A stretch of 64,000 bases of DNA from positions 32,209-96,208 of the forward strand of contig JAOAKH010000001.1 of NCBI GenBank assembly GCA_026413755.1, given 5' to 3'. The position numbers were made by a program, and so were the translations under genes. Positions within the stretch are counted from its first letter, which is position 1. The number at the start of each line of letters is the position of its first letter. Source of the stretch: Acidilobaceae archaeon (GTDB lineage: Archaea; Thermoproteota; Thermoprotei_A; Sulfolobales; Acidilobaceae). The notes under the pieces were generated by a model, which searched no databases, had not been told where the DNA came from, and was given only the letters and a program-made list of their open reading frames with translations. Positions 15,296 to 24,012 of the stretch are shown one piece after another.

Positions 15296-15317
15296 CCCCG
15301 CGCTATACTACGCGGGG
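15296..15317. promoter_or_regulatory. Perfect 7-bp GC hairpin before polB
   Basis: ccccgcg (15296-15302) and cgcgggg (15311-15317) are exact inverted repeats around the 8-nt loop ctatacta. The element fills the 31-nt gap between the upstream stop (15291) and the polymerase TTG (15323). It could be a terminator, a leader hairpin or a protein-binding site. Confidence 0.55.
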
Positions 15318-15322
15318 AGAGT

Positions 15323-17659
15323 TTGAGGATCACCTTCCAGCTGCTCGACGTTTCCTACGAGCTCGTAGGGAGGGAGCCAAGGATACTTATGCTCTCCCGC
15401 CTTCGCGACGGCAGGAGGGTCACAATATGCTATGACGGCTTCAGGCCGTACTTCTACGTGCTGGCAAGCGAGCTAGAGAGGGTAGCCAGGGAGATAAGGG
15501 CTCTCTCCAAGTCCTCCAGCCCAATAGTCTCTGTTGAGGAAGTGAACAGGTTCTACTACGGCAAGCCCGCCAGGGCCCTTAAGGTCACGACGCTAGTGCC
15601 TGCTAGCGTCAGGGAGTACAGGGAGGAGGTGAAGGAGATCCCCGGCGTGGAGGAGGTGCTTGAGGCAGACATAAGGTTCTCCATGAGGTTCTTGATAGAC
15701 TTCAACCTGTACCCCATGAGGTGGTACTCGGCAGAGGTGGAGGAGATCAAGAACCCCTACGGCACAGATGCCGCGTTCCTCGTGAAGAGCCCTATAGAGG
15801 AGGAGCAGAGCCTAGCAAACGTGGACCCCCTCGAGGGGCTGAAGGTGCTGGCCTTCGACATAGAGGTCTACAACGAGCAGAGGAGCCCCGACCCGAAGAG
15901 GGACCCAGTGATCATGATAGGCCTCATGACCCACCCCGAAGGGGAGCTGAAGGTCCTGGAAGCGGAGGGGAGCGACAGGCAGCTCATAGCGAGGTTCGTC
16001 GAGGAGGTGAAGGCTTACAACCCTGATATAATAGTCGGCTACAACCAGAACAACTTCGATTGGCCTTACCTCCTGGAGCGCTCAAGGCTCCTAGGGGTAA
16101 AGCTCTCCGTGGGGAGGGGCGGCGAGGAGCCTCAGAGCGGCGCCTACGGCCACTTCTCAGTGCCGGGGAGGCTTAACGTAGATCTGCTAGACTTCGCCGT
16201 AGGCATAGGGGAGGTGAAGGTGAAGAGTCTGGACGAGGTGGCAGACTACCTAGGCGTTATGCCGAAGGAGAAGAGAGTGCTCCTGGAGTGGTGGCAAATA
16301 GGCGAGTACTGGAAGGACAAGGCAAAGAGGGAGATCTTGCGCGAGTACCTGAAGCATGACGTGATATCGACAATGGGGCTTGCGCTCAAGTTCCTGCCCT
16401 TCGGGGCTCAGATGAGCCAGATCAGCGGGCTACCGCTAGATCAGGTGATGAGCGCCAGCACCGGCCACAGGCTGGAGTGGAGGCTCATGAGGGAGGCCTT
16501 CAAGAGGGGGGAGCTGGTGCCGAACAGGGAGGAGAAGGACGAGGAGAGCTACGAGGGAGCAATAGTCCTGGAGCCGAAGCCAGGCATACATGTGGACGTA
16601 GCAGTCCTCGACTTCGCCAGCATGTACCCTAACATAATGGTGAAGTACAACGTGGGCCCCGACACGAAGGCAGAGGAGGGGGACGTATACGTGGCTCCCG
16701 AGGTGGGCCACAAGTTCAGGAAAGAGCCGCCCGGGTTCCTCAAGTCCGCGATAGAGAGGTTCCTGCGCTGGAGGAAGGAGATAAGGAAGGCCATGGAGGG
16801 GCTTCCCAAGGACAGCCCAGAGTACAGGCTGCTGGACGAGAGGCAGAAGGCGATAAAGATACTCGCTAACGCTAGCTACGGCTACCTCGGCTGGACCTCC
16901 GCGCGCTGGTACTGCAGAGAGTGCGCGGAGGCGGTAACTGCATGGGGGAGGAGCCTCATAAAGACTGCCATAGCCAAGGCGAGGGAGCTAGGGATAGAAG
17001 TGATCTACGGCGACACGGACAGCCTTTTCGTGAGGAACAGCGACAGGGTGGCCCAGCTTGTGAGCTATGTGGAGAGGGAGCTGGGCTTCGACATAAAGGT
17101 GGACAAAGTCTACCGGAAAGTCTTCTTCACGGAGGCAAAGAAGAGGTACGTAGGCCTCACGGTGGACGGTAAGATAGACGTGGTGGGCTTCGAGGCCGTG
17201 AGGGGCGACTGGAGCGAGCTGGCGAAGGAAACTCAGACGGCTGTGGCGGAGATAGTGCTGAAGACGGGGAGCGTGGAGAAGGCGGTCGAGTACGTGAAGG
17301 AAGTGGCGAGGAAGGTGAAAGAGGGGAAGGTCAGTCTGGAGAAGCTGGTGATATGGAAGACTATAACGAGGAGGCTCACAGAGTACAAGGCAGAGCAGGC
17401 CCACGTGGCTGCAGCAAAGCTCATGGTTAGGCAGGGAATAAGGGTGGAGCCGGGCACAAAGGTGGGTTACGTTATAACGAAGGGCGCGGGCCCGCTGTTC
17501 ACTAGGGCAAAGCCGTACTTCATGGCGAGCTGGGAGGAAATAGACAGGGAGTACTACGTGGAGAAGCAGATCATACCAGCGGCCATGAGGATCCTAGGGT
17601 ATTTCGGCGTTAAGGAGTCGCAGCTGGTGCCCAGGAGAACGCTGAAGGACTTCATGTGA
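15323..17659 (+). CDS. polB: Family B replicative DNA polymerase (PolB3-like)
   Basis: A 778-residue polymerase with proofreading. The exonuclease motifs are intact: Exo I FDIE near residue 178, Exo II YNQNNFDWPYL, and Exo III YLKHD. The polymerase motifs are DFASMYPNIM (region II), KILANASYGY (region III) and YGDTDSLF (region I), followed by KKRYVGL. The SMYPNIMVKYNVGPDT region resembles the crenarchaeal PolB3 group more than PolB1, but paralogue assignment is from memory. The start is TTG at 15323, right after the hairpin. It converges on dnaG with an 8-nt overlap. Confidence 0.95.
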   Translation: MRITFQLLDVSYELVGREPRILMLSRLRDGRRVTICYDGFRPYFYVLASELERVAREIRALSKSSSPIVSVEEVNRFYYGKPARALKVTTLVPASVREYREEVKEIPGVEEVLEADIRFSMRFLIDFNLYPMRWYSAEVEEIKNPYGTDAAFLVKSPIEEEQSLANVDPLEGLKVLAFDIEVYNEQRSPDPKRDPVIMIGLMTHPEGELKVLEAEGSDRQLIARFVEEVKAYNPDIIVGYNQNNFDWPYLLERSRLLGVKLSVGRGGEEPQSGAYGHFSVPGRLNVDLLDFAVGIGEVKVKSLDEVADYLGVMPKEKRVLLEWWQIGEYWKDKAKREILREYLKHDVISTMGLALKFLPFGAQMSQISGLPLDQVMSASTGHRLEWRLMREAFKRGELVPNREEKDEESYEGAIVLEPKPGIHVDVAVLDFASMYPNIMVKYNVGPDTKAEEGDVYVAPEVGHKFRKEPPGFLKSAIERFLRWRKEIRKAMEGLPKDSPEYRLLDERQKAIKILANASYGYLGWTSARWYCRECAEAVTAWGRSLIKTAIAKARELGIEVIYGDTDSLFVRNSDRVAQLVSYVERELGFDIKVDKVYRKVFFTEAKKRYVGLTVDGKIDVVGFEAVRGDWSELAKETQTAVAEIVLKTGSVEKAVEYVKEVARKVKEGKVSLEKLVIWKTITRRLTEYKAEQAHVAAAKLMVRQGIRVEPGTKVGYVITKGAGPLFTRAKPYFMASWEEIDREYYVEKQIIPAAMRILGYFGVKESQLVPRRTLKDFM

Positions 17660-18920
17660 TGTCTTCGAAGGTGAGCACCTTCACGTTCGGAGGCCTGTAG
17701 GAGATCTTAGTCCCCATCCTAGCCCCTATGAGGAACGTCACTCCCTTCTCCGCCGCGAGGTCCACTAGCCTCTGAGTAACTATGCCGTCGAAGACCACGG
17801 CGAAGGTCTTCCCAGGCTCCAGGGTCTGCAGGGCTCCGAAGAGGTCCTTCACCTTCACCCTCCCCACCTCTCCCCAGTTCTGGTCGTATAGCACTGCCTC
17901 GAGGGTCCCCTTGAGCTTCTCTATATCCCCTAGCACGGCCTTGGGGAGCGCCACCGTCACCTCAGGGGGCTGGGGCGGCTTCTCCTCCTCGGGCGGCGCC
18001 TCTGCCTCGGGCACTGTTAGCGGCTTCTGCTCCGGCCTCGCCTCAGCCCTCTGCTCGGGCCTCACCTCAACTCTCTGCTCCTGCCTTACCTCCTTCTGCT
18101 CTGGGGGCTTGAGCTCCTTGAGGAACTCCTCTGCGGGCACCATTTCGCTCAAGGCCTTCGCTATCTCCCTCCCAGTGAGCTGCTCCACTTCCTTTCCTTT
18201 CGGCGCCCTGGCTATGTAGTCCACCTTCATCTGCCCCACGGCGCTGGCAGCTATGAGCTCCCCCACGCGGTCCCCGTCTACGAACAAGATCACCTTCTTG
18301 CCCTGGGCCAGCCTCTTCACGCTCTCCGGCAGGGTCTCTTTTGCCCCCTCTATAGCTATTGCGTTCGTGTAGCCGTACTTCAGCAGGTTTATCACGTCGG
18401 CCCTGCCCTCCACTACTATCAGCGTGTCAGCCCCCTCCACGTCTGGGCCTGCTGGAAGCCTCTCCGGGCCGTACTCTATCAGCCTGGGGGCCCTCTCCGC
18501 CTCCCCTTCCACCTGCCTCAACACTTCCTTTATGTCGGGCTCGCTCTCCTTGATCTTCTTTATTATCTCCTTTGCCCTCTCTATGACTATCTTGAGCTTC
18601 TCCGTCCTCAGGTCCTTTATGTCCTCCACCACTACCCTCGCGCTGTAAGGGCCCACCCTGTCTATCACCTCCAGCATTGCCGCGAGGACGGCAGTCTCTA
18701 CTCTATCGAGGTTGCTGGGCAGCTGTATCGTCCCTACAGTCTTGTTGCCCACTTGCTTCAAGTCCACCTGCATCCTGCCTATCTTGTCCTTCTCCTGTAG
18801 GTCCTCTAGGTCGAACTCCTGGCCTAAGAGCCCCTCTGTTTGGCCGAAGATCGCGCCTATGACGTCGTGCCTGTCTACTTTGCCGTCTATCTCTATCCTC
18901 GCCTTTATGAGGTACTTCAA
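17652..18920 (-). CDS. dnaG: Archaeal DnaG primase-like protein
   Basis: A 422-residue protein from TTG 18920. An N-terminal archaeal domain of about 165 residues is followed by a TOPRIM domain: VVEGRADV supplies the Glu and FVDGDRVG the two Asp residues; the usual DGDRGG has Val here. A low-complexity linker of repeated R/Q/E/P (about 270-320) precedes a C-terminal domain ending FEDIT. Archaeal DnaG makes short primers in vitro and also associates with the RNA exosome; the exosome genes lie about 10 kb away here. A TATA box is at 18951-18960. It converges on polB. Confidence 0.94.
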   Translation of the reverse strand: MKYLIKARIEIDGKVDRHDVIGAIFGQTEGLLGQEFDLEDLQEKDKIGRMQVDLKQVGNKTVGTIQLPSNLDRVETAVLAAMLEVIDRVGPYSARVVVEDIKDLRTEKLKIVIERAKEIIKKIKESEPDIKEVLRQVEGEAERAPRLIEYGPERLPAGPDVEGADTLIVVEGRADVINLLKYGYTNAIAIEGAKETLPESVKRLAQGKKVILFVDGDRVGELIAASAVGQMKVDYIARAPKGKEVEQLTGREIAKALSEMVPAEEFLKELKPPEQKEVRQEQRVEVRPEQRAEARPEQKPLTVPEAEAPPEEEKPPQPPEVTVALPKAVLGDIEKLKGTLEAVLYDQNWGEVGRVKVKDLFGALQTLEPGKTFAVVFDGIVTQRLVDLAAEKGVTFLIGARMGTKISYRPPNVKVLTFEDIT

Positions 18921-18950
18921 GCCCTCACCCAGGAGCAGAGGGCAACTTGA

Positions 18951-18960
18951 TCTTTAAAAG
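18951..18960 (-). promoter_or_regulatory. TATA box for dnaG
   Basis: The minus strand reads cttttaaaga, 31-40 nt before the TTG at 18920, in the short gap after the tyrosyl-tRNA synthetase stop. Confidence 0.6.
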
Positions 18961-18961
18961 T

Positions 18962-20056
18962 CTACCTAGTCACGCTCCTCGAGACCCTCTCTATGATCTC
19001 CCTCACATCGCCCCTCTCGGCCAGAGCCCTCACAGGCCTGAGGAGCTCTGTAAGGGCTCTGGCCGTGGCTGCTTTCAGGTCGAGGGGGTGGAGCTCCCCC
19101 CTTGCGTAGGCTGCCTCCATCTCCCTCACGTCTGTGAAGGTAACAGGGCCTCCGTACTTTGCAGGCCTGTCCACCTCTAGCCTATAGTTCCCCCTCGCAG
19201 CCAGGACGTACTTGTTTATTTCTATCACCGGGTTCTGCTCGATCACCCTCGCTGGGCAGTAGGCCTTTCTGAGCTTCTCCTCTATGAGCTCCGGCGGGTC
19301 GTGGAGGAATATAGCTGTCTCGGGCTTAGACTTGCTCATCTTTACTTCCGCGTATAGCTCGTCCACCTCGCCTCCTCCCATCCTCTCTGCCCCCTGGAGG
19401 CCGGTGATTATTGGCGTGTGGATCGCTACGGGCTTCTTCAGCTCCTCCCCCATGAGCCTCGAGTATAGCCTCCTCAGCTCAGCCCTTTCTGCTACATCTC
19501 TGGCAAGCATATGGGCCTTCCGCTGGTCCAGCCCGCCCAGGGCTATGTCAAGCCTAAGATAGAATATGTCTGCCACCTGCATGGCAGGGTAGATCAGCTT
19601 TGAGGCGTCTATCTCCGCCTCTTCAGCCCTCCTGCCCATTATGGTGAGGGCTCTCCTTATCCTCGCCAGGCTCGAGCTCTTCGCCACTCCCAACACGAGG
19701 GCCCAGTATTTTTCGTCAGAAGCGATCTCCTCTGCGTCCACGAACTTGATCTTCTCCACCGGCATGCCTAAGGACCTCATGTACTCCCTCACGAGCCGGG
19801 CGGATTCCCTGATGAGCTCCATGTCCCCTCCCAGCTTGTCGTTTATATATGCGTGCCAGCTGGCCTCCAGGATCGTGAAGTCCACGCCCGCCTCTACCAG
19901 GTCCGCTACCTTAAACATCCAGACAAGCCAGCCCACGTGGACGAGCCCGCTGGGCTCATAGCCTATGTACCCTCTAGGCCTCCTCTCCAGCGCTGCTGCC
20001 AGCTCCTCCTCAGTTATGATCTCCACGGCGTTCCTCTTCGCCAGCTCTAGCTTCAT
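18962..20056 (-). CDS. tyrS: Tyrosyl-tRNA synthetase
   Basis: A 364-residue class I synthetase from ATG 20056, which charges tRNA-Tyr. The HIGH-like motif is SGLVHVGW near residue 35-42, the class signature KMSKSKPE lies at about 240, and the Rossmann core contains YPAMQVADIF and LGGLDQRKAHMLARD. The archaeal/eukaryotic group lacks the bacterial S4 domain, and none is seen. The open frame extends to 20167, but ATG 20056 gives the usual archaeal length and lies 35-42 nt after the shared TATA element, so the extension is not translated. Confidence 0.95.
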   Translation of the reverse strand: MKLELAKRNAVEIITEEELAAALERRPRGYIGYEPSGLVHVGWLVWMFKVADLVEAGVDFTILEASWHAYINDKLGGDMELIRESARLVREYMRSLGMPVEKIKFVDAEEIASDEKYWALVLGVAKSSSLARIRRALTIMGRRAEEAEIDASKLIYPAMQVADIFYLRLDIALGGLDQRKAHMLARDVAERAELRRLYSRLMGEELKKPVAIHTPIITGLQGAERMGGGEVDELYAEVKMSKSKPETAIFLHDPPELIEEKLRKAYCPARVIEQNPVIEINKYVLAARGNYRLEVDRPAKYGGPVTFTDVREMEAAYARGELHPLDLKAATARALTELLRPVRALAERGDVREIIERVSRSVTR

Positions 20057-20090
20057 GTTCTTCCCAGCTGCAAGGAGGGAGAGCTCATAG

Positions 20091-20098
20091 CTTTTAAG
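20091..20098. promoter_or_regulatory. Shared palindromic TATA box (tyrS / rps15)
   Basis: cttttaag reads as a TATA box on both strands. It is 35-42 nt before the tyrS ATG and 32-39 nt before the rps15 TTG at 20130. Confidence 0.55.
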
Positions 20099-20129
20099 CC
20101 CTTGGGGAGAGGGAAGCTGGGAGAGAAGC

Positions 20130-20588
20130 TTGAACAGGAGGAAGGAAAAGGGCAAGTCCGGCTCCACGAGGCCAGCGAGGCCCCAGCCGCCGAGTTGGCT
20201 CAGCTTTACGCCGGAGGAGGTAGAACTAATAATAGAGGAGCTGGCTAAGAAGGGCTACAAGCCGAGCATGATAGGGCTCATCCTGAGGGATCAGTTCGGC
20301 ATACCGCTCGTTAAGCCTATACTCGGCAAGTCGGTGACGCAGGTGCTGGAGGAGAAGGGGCAGGCACCGAAAATACCCGAGGACCTCCTCAGCCTCATGA
20401 AGAAGGCAGTCAACATAAGGAGGCACCTGGACGAGCACCCAAAGGACACCCACGCAAAGAGGGGGCTAGTGGACACAGAGTCGAAGATCAGGAGGCTGGC
20501 GAAGTACTACAAGCGTGTGGGCAAGCTGCCGAAGGACTGGGAGTACAGCCCAGAAAGGGCTAAGCTCCTGGTGGCAGGAGAGGGCTAG
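20130..20588 (+). CDS. rps15: 30S ribosomal protein uS15
   Basis: A 152-residue protein from TTG. The GKSGSTRP motif near the N-terminus, the [10 protein letters not shown] segment and the late [13 protein letters not shown] are typical of archaeal/eukaryotic uS15 (S13e), which has an N-terminal extension over bacterial S15. It binds 16S rRNA early in small-subunit assembly. It heads an operon with the DHH-like protein, Pcc1 and possibly S3Ae, an arrangement I recognise as common in crenarchaea. Confidence 0.95.
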   Translation: MNRRKEKGKSGSTRPARPQPPSWLSFTPEEVELIIEELAKKGYKPSMIGLILRDQFGIPLVKPILGKSVTQVLEEKGQAPKIPEDLLSLMKKAVNIRRHLDEHPKDTHAKRGLVDTESKIRRLAKYYKRVGKLPKDWEYSPERAKLLVAGEG

Positions 20589-21826
20589 TGCTAAAGCTCA
20601 CCCTCTCCCCCCTCACGTTGGAGAAAGACGGCGCTGCTGCAAGGAAGGCACTGGAGGCGCTCGTGGAAGAGGCGCCCCTCCTCCGCGTATATTCCTACCC
20701 CTCCCTCGACGCCCTCATAGCCTCGGGCCTGCTCTTCCTCATAGCTTCAAAGCTAGGGGCTAGGGCAGCGCTCAAGGTCTCGCCGGAGCCCCCGAAGGTC
20801 ATAGAAGCAGATAGCGTGCTCGTCGGCTATAGGGAGCTTAACTATAAGGCCGAGGAGGTGAAGAGGAAGGCCCTTGCGCTCTTCTCCGGCGAGCTGAAAG
20901 CCATACCAGTTCACGGTACCACCTACGTGGACGGGGAGGGGAGCCACGCCGCCATGGTGGCCCTGATAGCCTGGGAGGAGCTGGACTCGGAGCTCCTCCT
21001 CATGGCCCTCGCCGGCTCCTACGCCAGCAGGTACGTCAGCGAAATGGGCAGGTTCTCAGGCCTAGACCTGCTGCTCCTTGAGAAGCTGAAAGCCAACCCT
21101 AACCTCTCCCTCTCCATGAAGACCGTCCTCAAGACCTACAAGCCCCATGAGAGAGACGTTTGCACTGCCATGACGCTCACGCTCGACCCCTACTATCCGG
21201 GCATAACGGGCAGGGGGGACTGCAGCGTGCTTGCAGCCTATGGAGTAGGGAGCATGCTGAAGGGGGAGATGAGGAACGTTAAGAGGGAGGAGCTAGAAGC
21301 CCTCGCGGGGGCGGTGCTGGACTACGTGAAGGACTCCTTCAAGGTGGAGCTTAGGCCGGAGGCGATAGTAGGTGGGGTCGTGGTATCTGAGAACAAGTCT
21401 CTTGCGATCAGCGACCCGCGGGAGGCCTCCCATGCCCTCCTATACGCGGCGGAGGCTCTGAGGGACCTGAGCAGGGTTGCTGCCGCGATGGCCGACGTGC
21501 AGGGCGAGTACTCCTTAGCAGAGGCCAGGCTGGAGGCATATGGCAGGAGACTGGCGGAGCTGGTGGGGGCGGGCGTGACGAGGCTAAGGGGGAACTACAA
21601 GGCAAAGGTCTATGAGGTCCAAATCTCGAAGGGGGACTCGCCCACGCTGCTCTGGAGGGCCCTCAGGACCATGGGCCTCGTGGAGCAGGACTCCGTACTG
21701 GCCTTCAAGGGAGAGGACGGGCTCTATGCCTCTCCCTTGCAGGTGGAGGAGGCGCTAGGCTACGGAGGGGCTAGGAGGGTAGGGGAGTGGAGGGAGGGCC
21801 TCGTATGGCTGGGGAGAGCTGCGTAG
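20588..21826 (+). CDS. Inactivated DHH-superfamily protein (RecJ/Cdc45-like)
   Basis: A 412-residue protein starting at GTG, overlapping the S15 stop by one base. Its position between rps15 and pcc1, its length and its fold pattern fit the archaeal RecJ-like DHH group. The metal-binding motifs are gone: the first motif, normally H-x-D-x-DG, reads YSYPSLDAL, and no DHH triad is visible in the VPVHGTTYVDGEGSHAA region. A crenarchaeal RecJ-like protein lacking nuclease residues (RecJdbh) binds GINS and MCM as the Cdc45 counterpart. This gene could be that protein, which is inference; GINS and MCM also lie in this window. Confidence 0.6.
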   Translation: MLKLTLSPLTLEKDGAAARKALEALVEEAPLLRVYSYPSLDALIASGLLFLIASKLGARAALKVSPEPPKVIEADSVLVGYRELNYKAEEVKRKALALFSGELKAIPVHGTTYVDGEGSHAAMVALIAWEELDSELLLMALAGSYASRYVSEMGRFSGLDLLLLEKLKANPNLSLSMKTVLKTYKPHERDVCTAMTLTLDPYYPGITGRGDCSVLAAYGVGSMLKGEMRNVKREELEALAGAVLDYVKDSFKVELRPEAIVGGVVVSENKSLAISDPREASHALLYAAEALRDLSRVAAAMADVQGEYSLAEARLEAYGRRLAELVGAGVTRLRGNYKAKVYEVQISKGDSPTLLWRALRTMGLVEQDSVLAFKGEDGLYASPLQVEEALGYGGARRVGEWREGLVWLGRAA

Positions 21827-22056
21827 CGATATTGAGGGTGGAGAGCGACAAGGCCAGGGCCCTCCTGGAGGCCGTGGGGCCCGACAACAGGGCGGCGCCG
21901 CCCTGGCTGTCGGTTAGCTGCTCCGAGCTTCCCGGCGCTCTCGAGTGCGTGATCAGCATGGGCTGCGAGGAGCCGTCGAGGCTGCTCAGCCTTAGGAACA
22001 CCTTGGAGGACCTGCTGCTCTCCCTGAGGGCAGCCCTCGAGGCGCTGGAGGGATAG
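21805..22056 (+). CDS. pcc1: KEOPS complex subunit Pcc1
   Basis: An 83-residue alpha/beta protein. ESCVAILRVES, PWLSVSCSE and LRNTLEDLLLSLRAALEAL match Pcc1, the dimerisation hub of the KEOPS complex that makes the universal t6A modification at position 37 of ANN-decoding tRNAs. I prefer ATG 21805, 22 nt inside the upstream gene and behind a GGAGGGAGGG stretch, over GTG 21787, which adds six non-conserved residues. The other KEOPS subunits are not in this window. Confidence 0.8.
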   Translation: MAGESCVAILRVESDKARALLEAVGPDNRAAPPWLSVSCSELPGALECVISMGCEEPSRLLSLRNTLEDLLLSLRAALEALEG

Positions 22057-22059
22057 GAG

Positions 22060-22068
22060 CTATATAAG
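22060..22068 (+). promoter_or_regulatory. TATA box for rps3ae
   Basis: ctatataag lies 32-40 nt before the GTG at 22100, at the end of pcc1. S3Ae therefore likely has its own promoter in addition to read-through. Confidence 0.6.
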
Positions 22069-22099
22069 GCTCAAAGAAGGGAGGGCGAGGGGAGCTGTA

Positions 22100-22741
22100 G
22101 TGTCGAAGGCGGTAAGAGACAAGTGGAAGCTGAAGAAGTGGTACCAGGTGCAGACGCCGCCGCTCTTCGCAAACATGATACTAGGCGTCACGCCTGCCGA
22201 CGACCCGGACAAGCTGATAGGCAGGGTAATCGAGACGAGCCTCTTCGACATAACTGGAGACCTAACGTACGCTCATGTGAAGCTCTACTTCCAGATAGTG
22301 AAGGTGGAGGGCCAGGTAGCCCTCACCCGCTTCAAGGGCCACGAGCTCCAGAGAGACTACCTGAGGAACCTAACGAGGAGGAGGAGCTCAAAGGTGGCTG
22401 CCATATTTGACGTCTTCACTAAGGATGGCTATGGGCTGAGGCTGACCACCATAGCCTGGACGCGCTTCAAGTGCAAGACTAGCCAGAAGAAGGCCATAAG
22501 GAGGGCCATGAGGGAGCTCCTCGTGGAGAGGATAAAAGAGATGACTCTGGACGAGCTGATCCCTGCCATGATCTACGGCGACAAGGAGGGGAGCCTGCCC
22601 CAGCAGGCGGAGGCGGCTGCTAGGAGGATCTATCCGCTGAGGAAGGTAGAGATAGCTAAGTCGAAGCTCCTCTGGGTCCCCGGACCTAACGGACCCGAGA
22701 AGGCGGTAGTGATCTCCCCCATAGAGAGGAGGGCTGCGTAG
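22100..22741 (+). CDS. rps3ae: 30S ribosomal protein eS1 (S3Ae)
   Basis: A 213-residue protein from GTG. DKWKLKKWYQVQTPPLF and IGRVIETSLFDITGD are signature stretches of archaeal eS1, which sits on the small-subunit platform near the mRNA exit. The basic GHELQRDYLRNLTRRRSSK region contacts rRNA. The length is normal. The stop at 22739-22741 lies 2 nt before the CTG at 22744 where the next gene appears to start. Confidence 0.95.
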   Translation: MSKAVRDKWKLKKWYQVQTPPLFANMILGVTPADDPDKLIGRVIETSLFDITGDLTYAHVKLYFQIVKVEGQVALTRFKGHELQRDYLRNLTRRRSSKVAAIFDVFTKDGYGLRLTTIAWTRFKCKTSQKKAIRRAMRELLVERIKEMTLDELIPAMIYGDKEGSLPQQAEAAARRIYPLRKVEIAKSKLLWVPGPNGPEKAVVISPIERRAA

Positions 22742-22743
22742 CT

Positions 22744-24000
22744 CTGAAAGCCCTCGTCCTCCTCGCGGCCGGGAAGGGGGAGAGGATCAGGCCTTTCTCG
22801 GAGACGAGGCCAAAGCCACTGCTGCCCATCCTAGGCGAGCCGCTCATCTGCAGGCACCTGAGGCTAGCGCTCAGGCACGCCTCTTACGATAGGGTGATCG
22901 TGACGGGCAGCTACATGATAGGGGAGCTCAGGGAGGGCATTAGGAGGTGTGGCTTTGAGGCAGAGGTAATAGATCAAGGGGGGCCGGACATCGGGACTGC
23001 CGATGCAATAGCTAAAGCCATGCAGGCGGGGGGTCCCGGGGAGTACACTATAATCTACTCTGACGTCTTCATGAGCGGGGAGGGCTACGAGCTCCTCTCG
23101 AGGCTCCCCTCCCCTGCCCTTCTGGCAGCAGAGGTGGAGAACCCGTGGGAATACGGCGTGCTGGAGGTGAGGGATGAGGTGATGCTCAGGGTGACGGAGA
23201 AGCCAGCTGAGGGGGAGGCGAGAGGTAACCTGGTCTTTGCAGGGGCTCTGAAGCTCAGCTACGATGTGCTGGAGGTCCTGAAGTCCCTCAAGCCCTCTCC
23301 GAGGGGCGCTTACGAAGTTACGGACGCCCTGAACATACTGGCAGCTAGGGAGGACGTGAGGGTGGGGAGGCTAAAAGTCTGGAGGGACGTGGGGAGGCCT
23401 TGGGATCTGCTAGTAGCTAATAGGATAGCGCTGGACCTTGAGCTGCGAGAGGAGGTGAAGGGCGAGGTGAGCTCCCTGGCCTCCGTTGAGGGCAAGGTGT
23501 TCGTGGAGGAGGGGGCAGAGGTGAAGGCCTTCGCTGCAATAGAGGGGCCCGCTTACATAGCTAGGGGCGCGGAGGTAGGGCCGCATTCCCACATAAGGCC
23601 GTACTCCGTTATACTGCGAGAGGCCCACGTGGGGGCCTTCACTCAGGTGAAGGGCTCCCTTATCATGGAAGGCTCCAAGGCCCCCCACCTGAACTACGTG
23701 GGGGACAGCATAATAGGGGAGCACGTCAACTTGGGGGCCGGGGCTATTGCTGCTAACCTCAGGTTCGACGAGGCCCCCGTGGAGGTCACGATAAAGGGCA
23801 AGAGGGTGAGCAGCGGGATGAGGAAGCTGGGGGCCTTCGTGGGAGGGCATGCAAAGGTGGGCATCAACGTCTCAATAATGCCTGGGGTAAAGATCGGGTC
23901 GTACGCATGGATCTGGCCTGGCTGCGTGGTGAGCAGGGACGTGGAGACGGGGGAGAGGTACAACTGCTGGGCAGCTTATAAGGCTCCGGAGGGAGGCTAG
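22744..24000 (+). CDS. Sugar-1-phosphate nucleotidyltransferase with left-handed beta-helix (GlmU/ST0452-like), CTG start
   Basis: About 418 residues when read from CTG 22744. The N-terminus LKALVLLAAGKGERIRPF and RPKPLLPIL is the nucleotidyltransferase signature, with the G-x-G-x-R loop and catalytic Lys. A left-handed beta-helix follows from about residue 260, with hexad repeats (AYIARGAEVGPHSHIRP, VNLGAGAIAANL), and suits an acyltransferase or trimerisation role. Such two-domain archaeal enzymes make UDP- or dTDP-activated sugars and GlcNAc derivatives for surface glycans. No ATG, GTG or TTG exists in frame before 22894, which would remove the whole active-site loop; CTG 22744 lies about 11 nt after a GAGGAGGG ribosome-binding site and aligns with the family's first Met. 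Confidence 0.85.
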   Translation: MKALVLLAAGKGERIRPFSETRPKPLLPILGEPLICRHLRLALRHASYDRVIVTGSYMIGELREGIRRCGFEAEVIDQGGPDIGTADAIAKAMQAGGPGEYTIIYSDVFMSGEGYELLSRLPSPALLAAEVENPWEYGVLEVRDEVMLRVTEKPAEGEARGNLVFAGALKLSYDVLEVLKSLKPSPRGAYEVTDALNILAAREDVRVGRLKVWRDVGRPWDLLVANRIALDLELREEVKGEVSSLASVEGKVFVEEGAEVKAFAAIEGPAYIARGAEVGPHSHIRPYSVILREAHVGAFTQVKGSLIMEGSKAPHLNYVGDSIIGEHVNLGAGAIAANLRFDEAPVEVTIKGKRVSSGMRKLGAFVGGHAKVGINVSIMPGVKIGSYAWIWPGCVVSRDVETGERYNCWAAYKAPEGG

Positions 24001-24012
24001 CGGGGAAGAAGG

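Noticed and set aside
20057..20167. Longer N-terminus of TyrRS from 20167
   Set aside because: Not seen in the family; it crosses the shared TATA element and the start of rps15.
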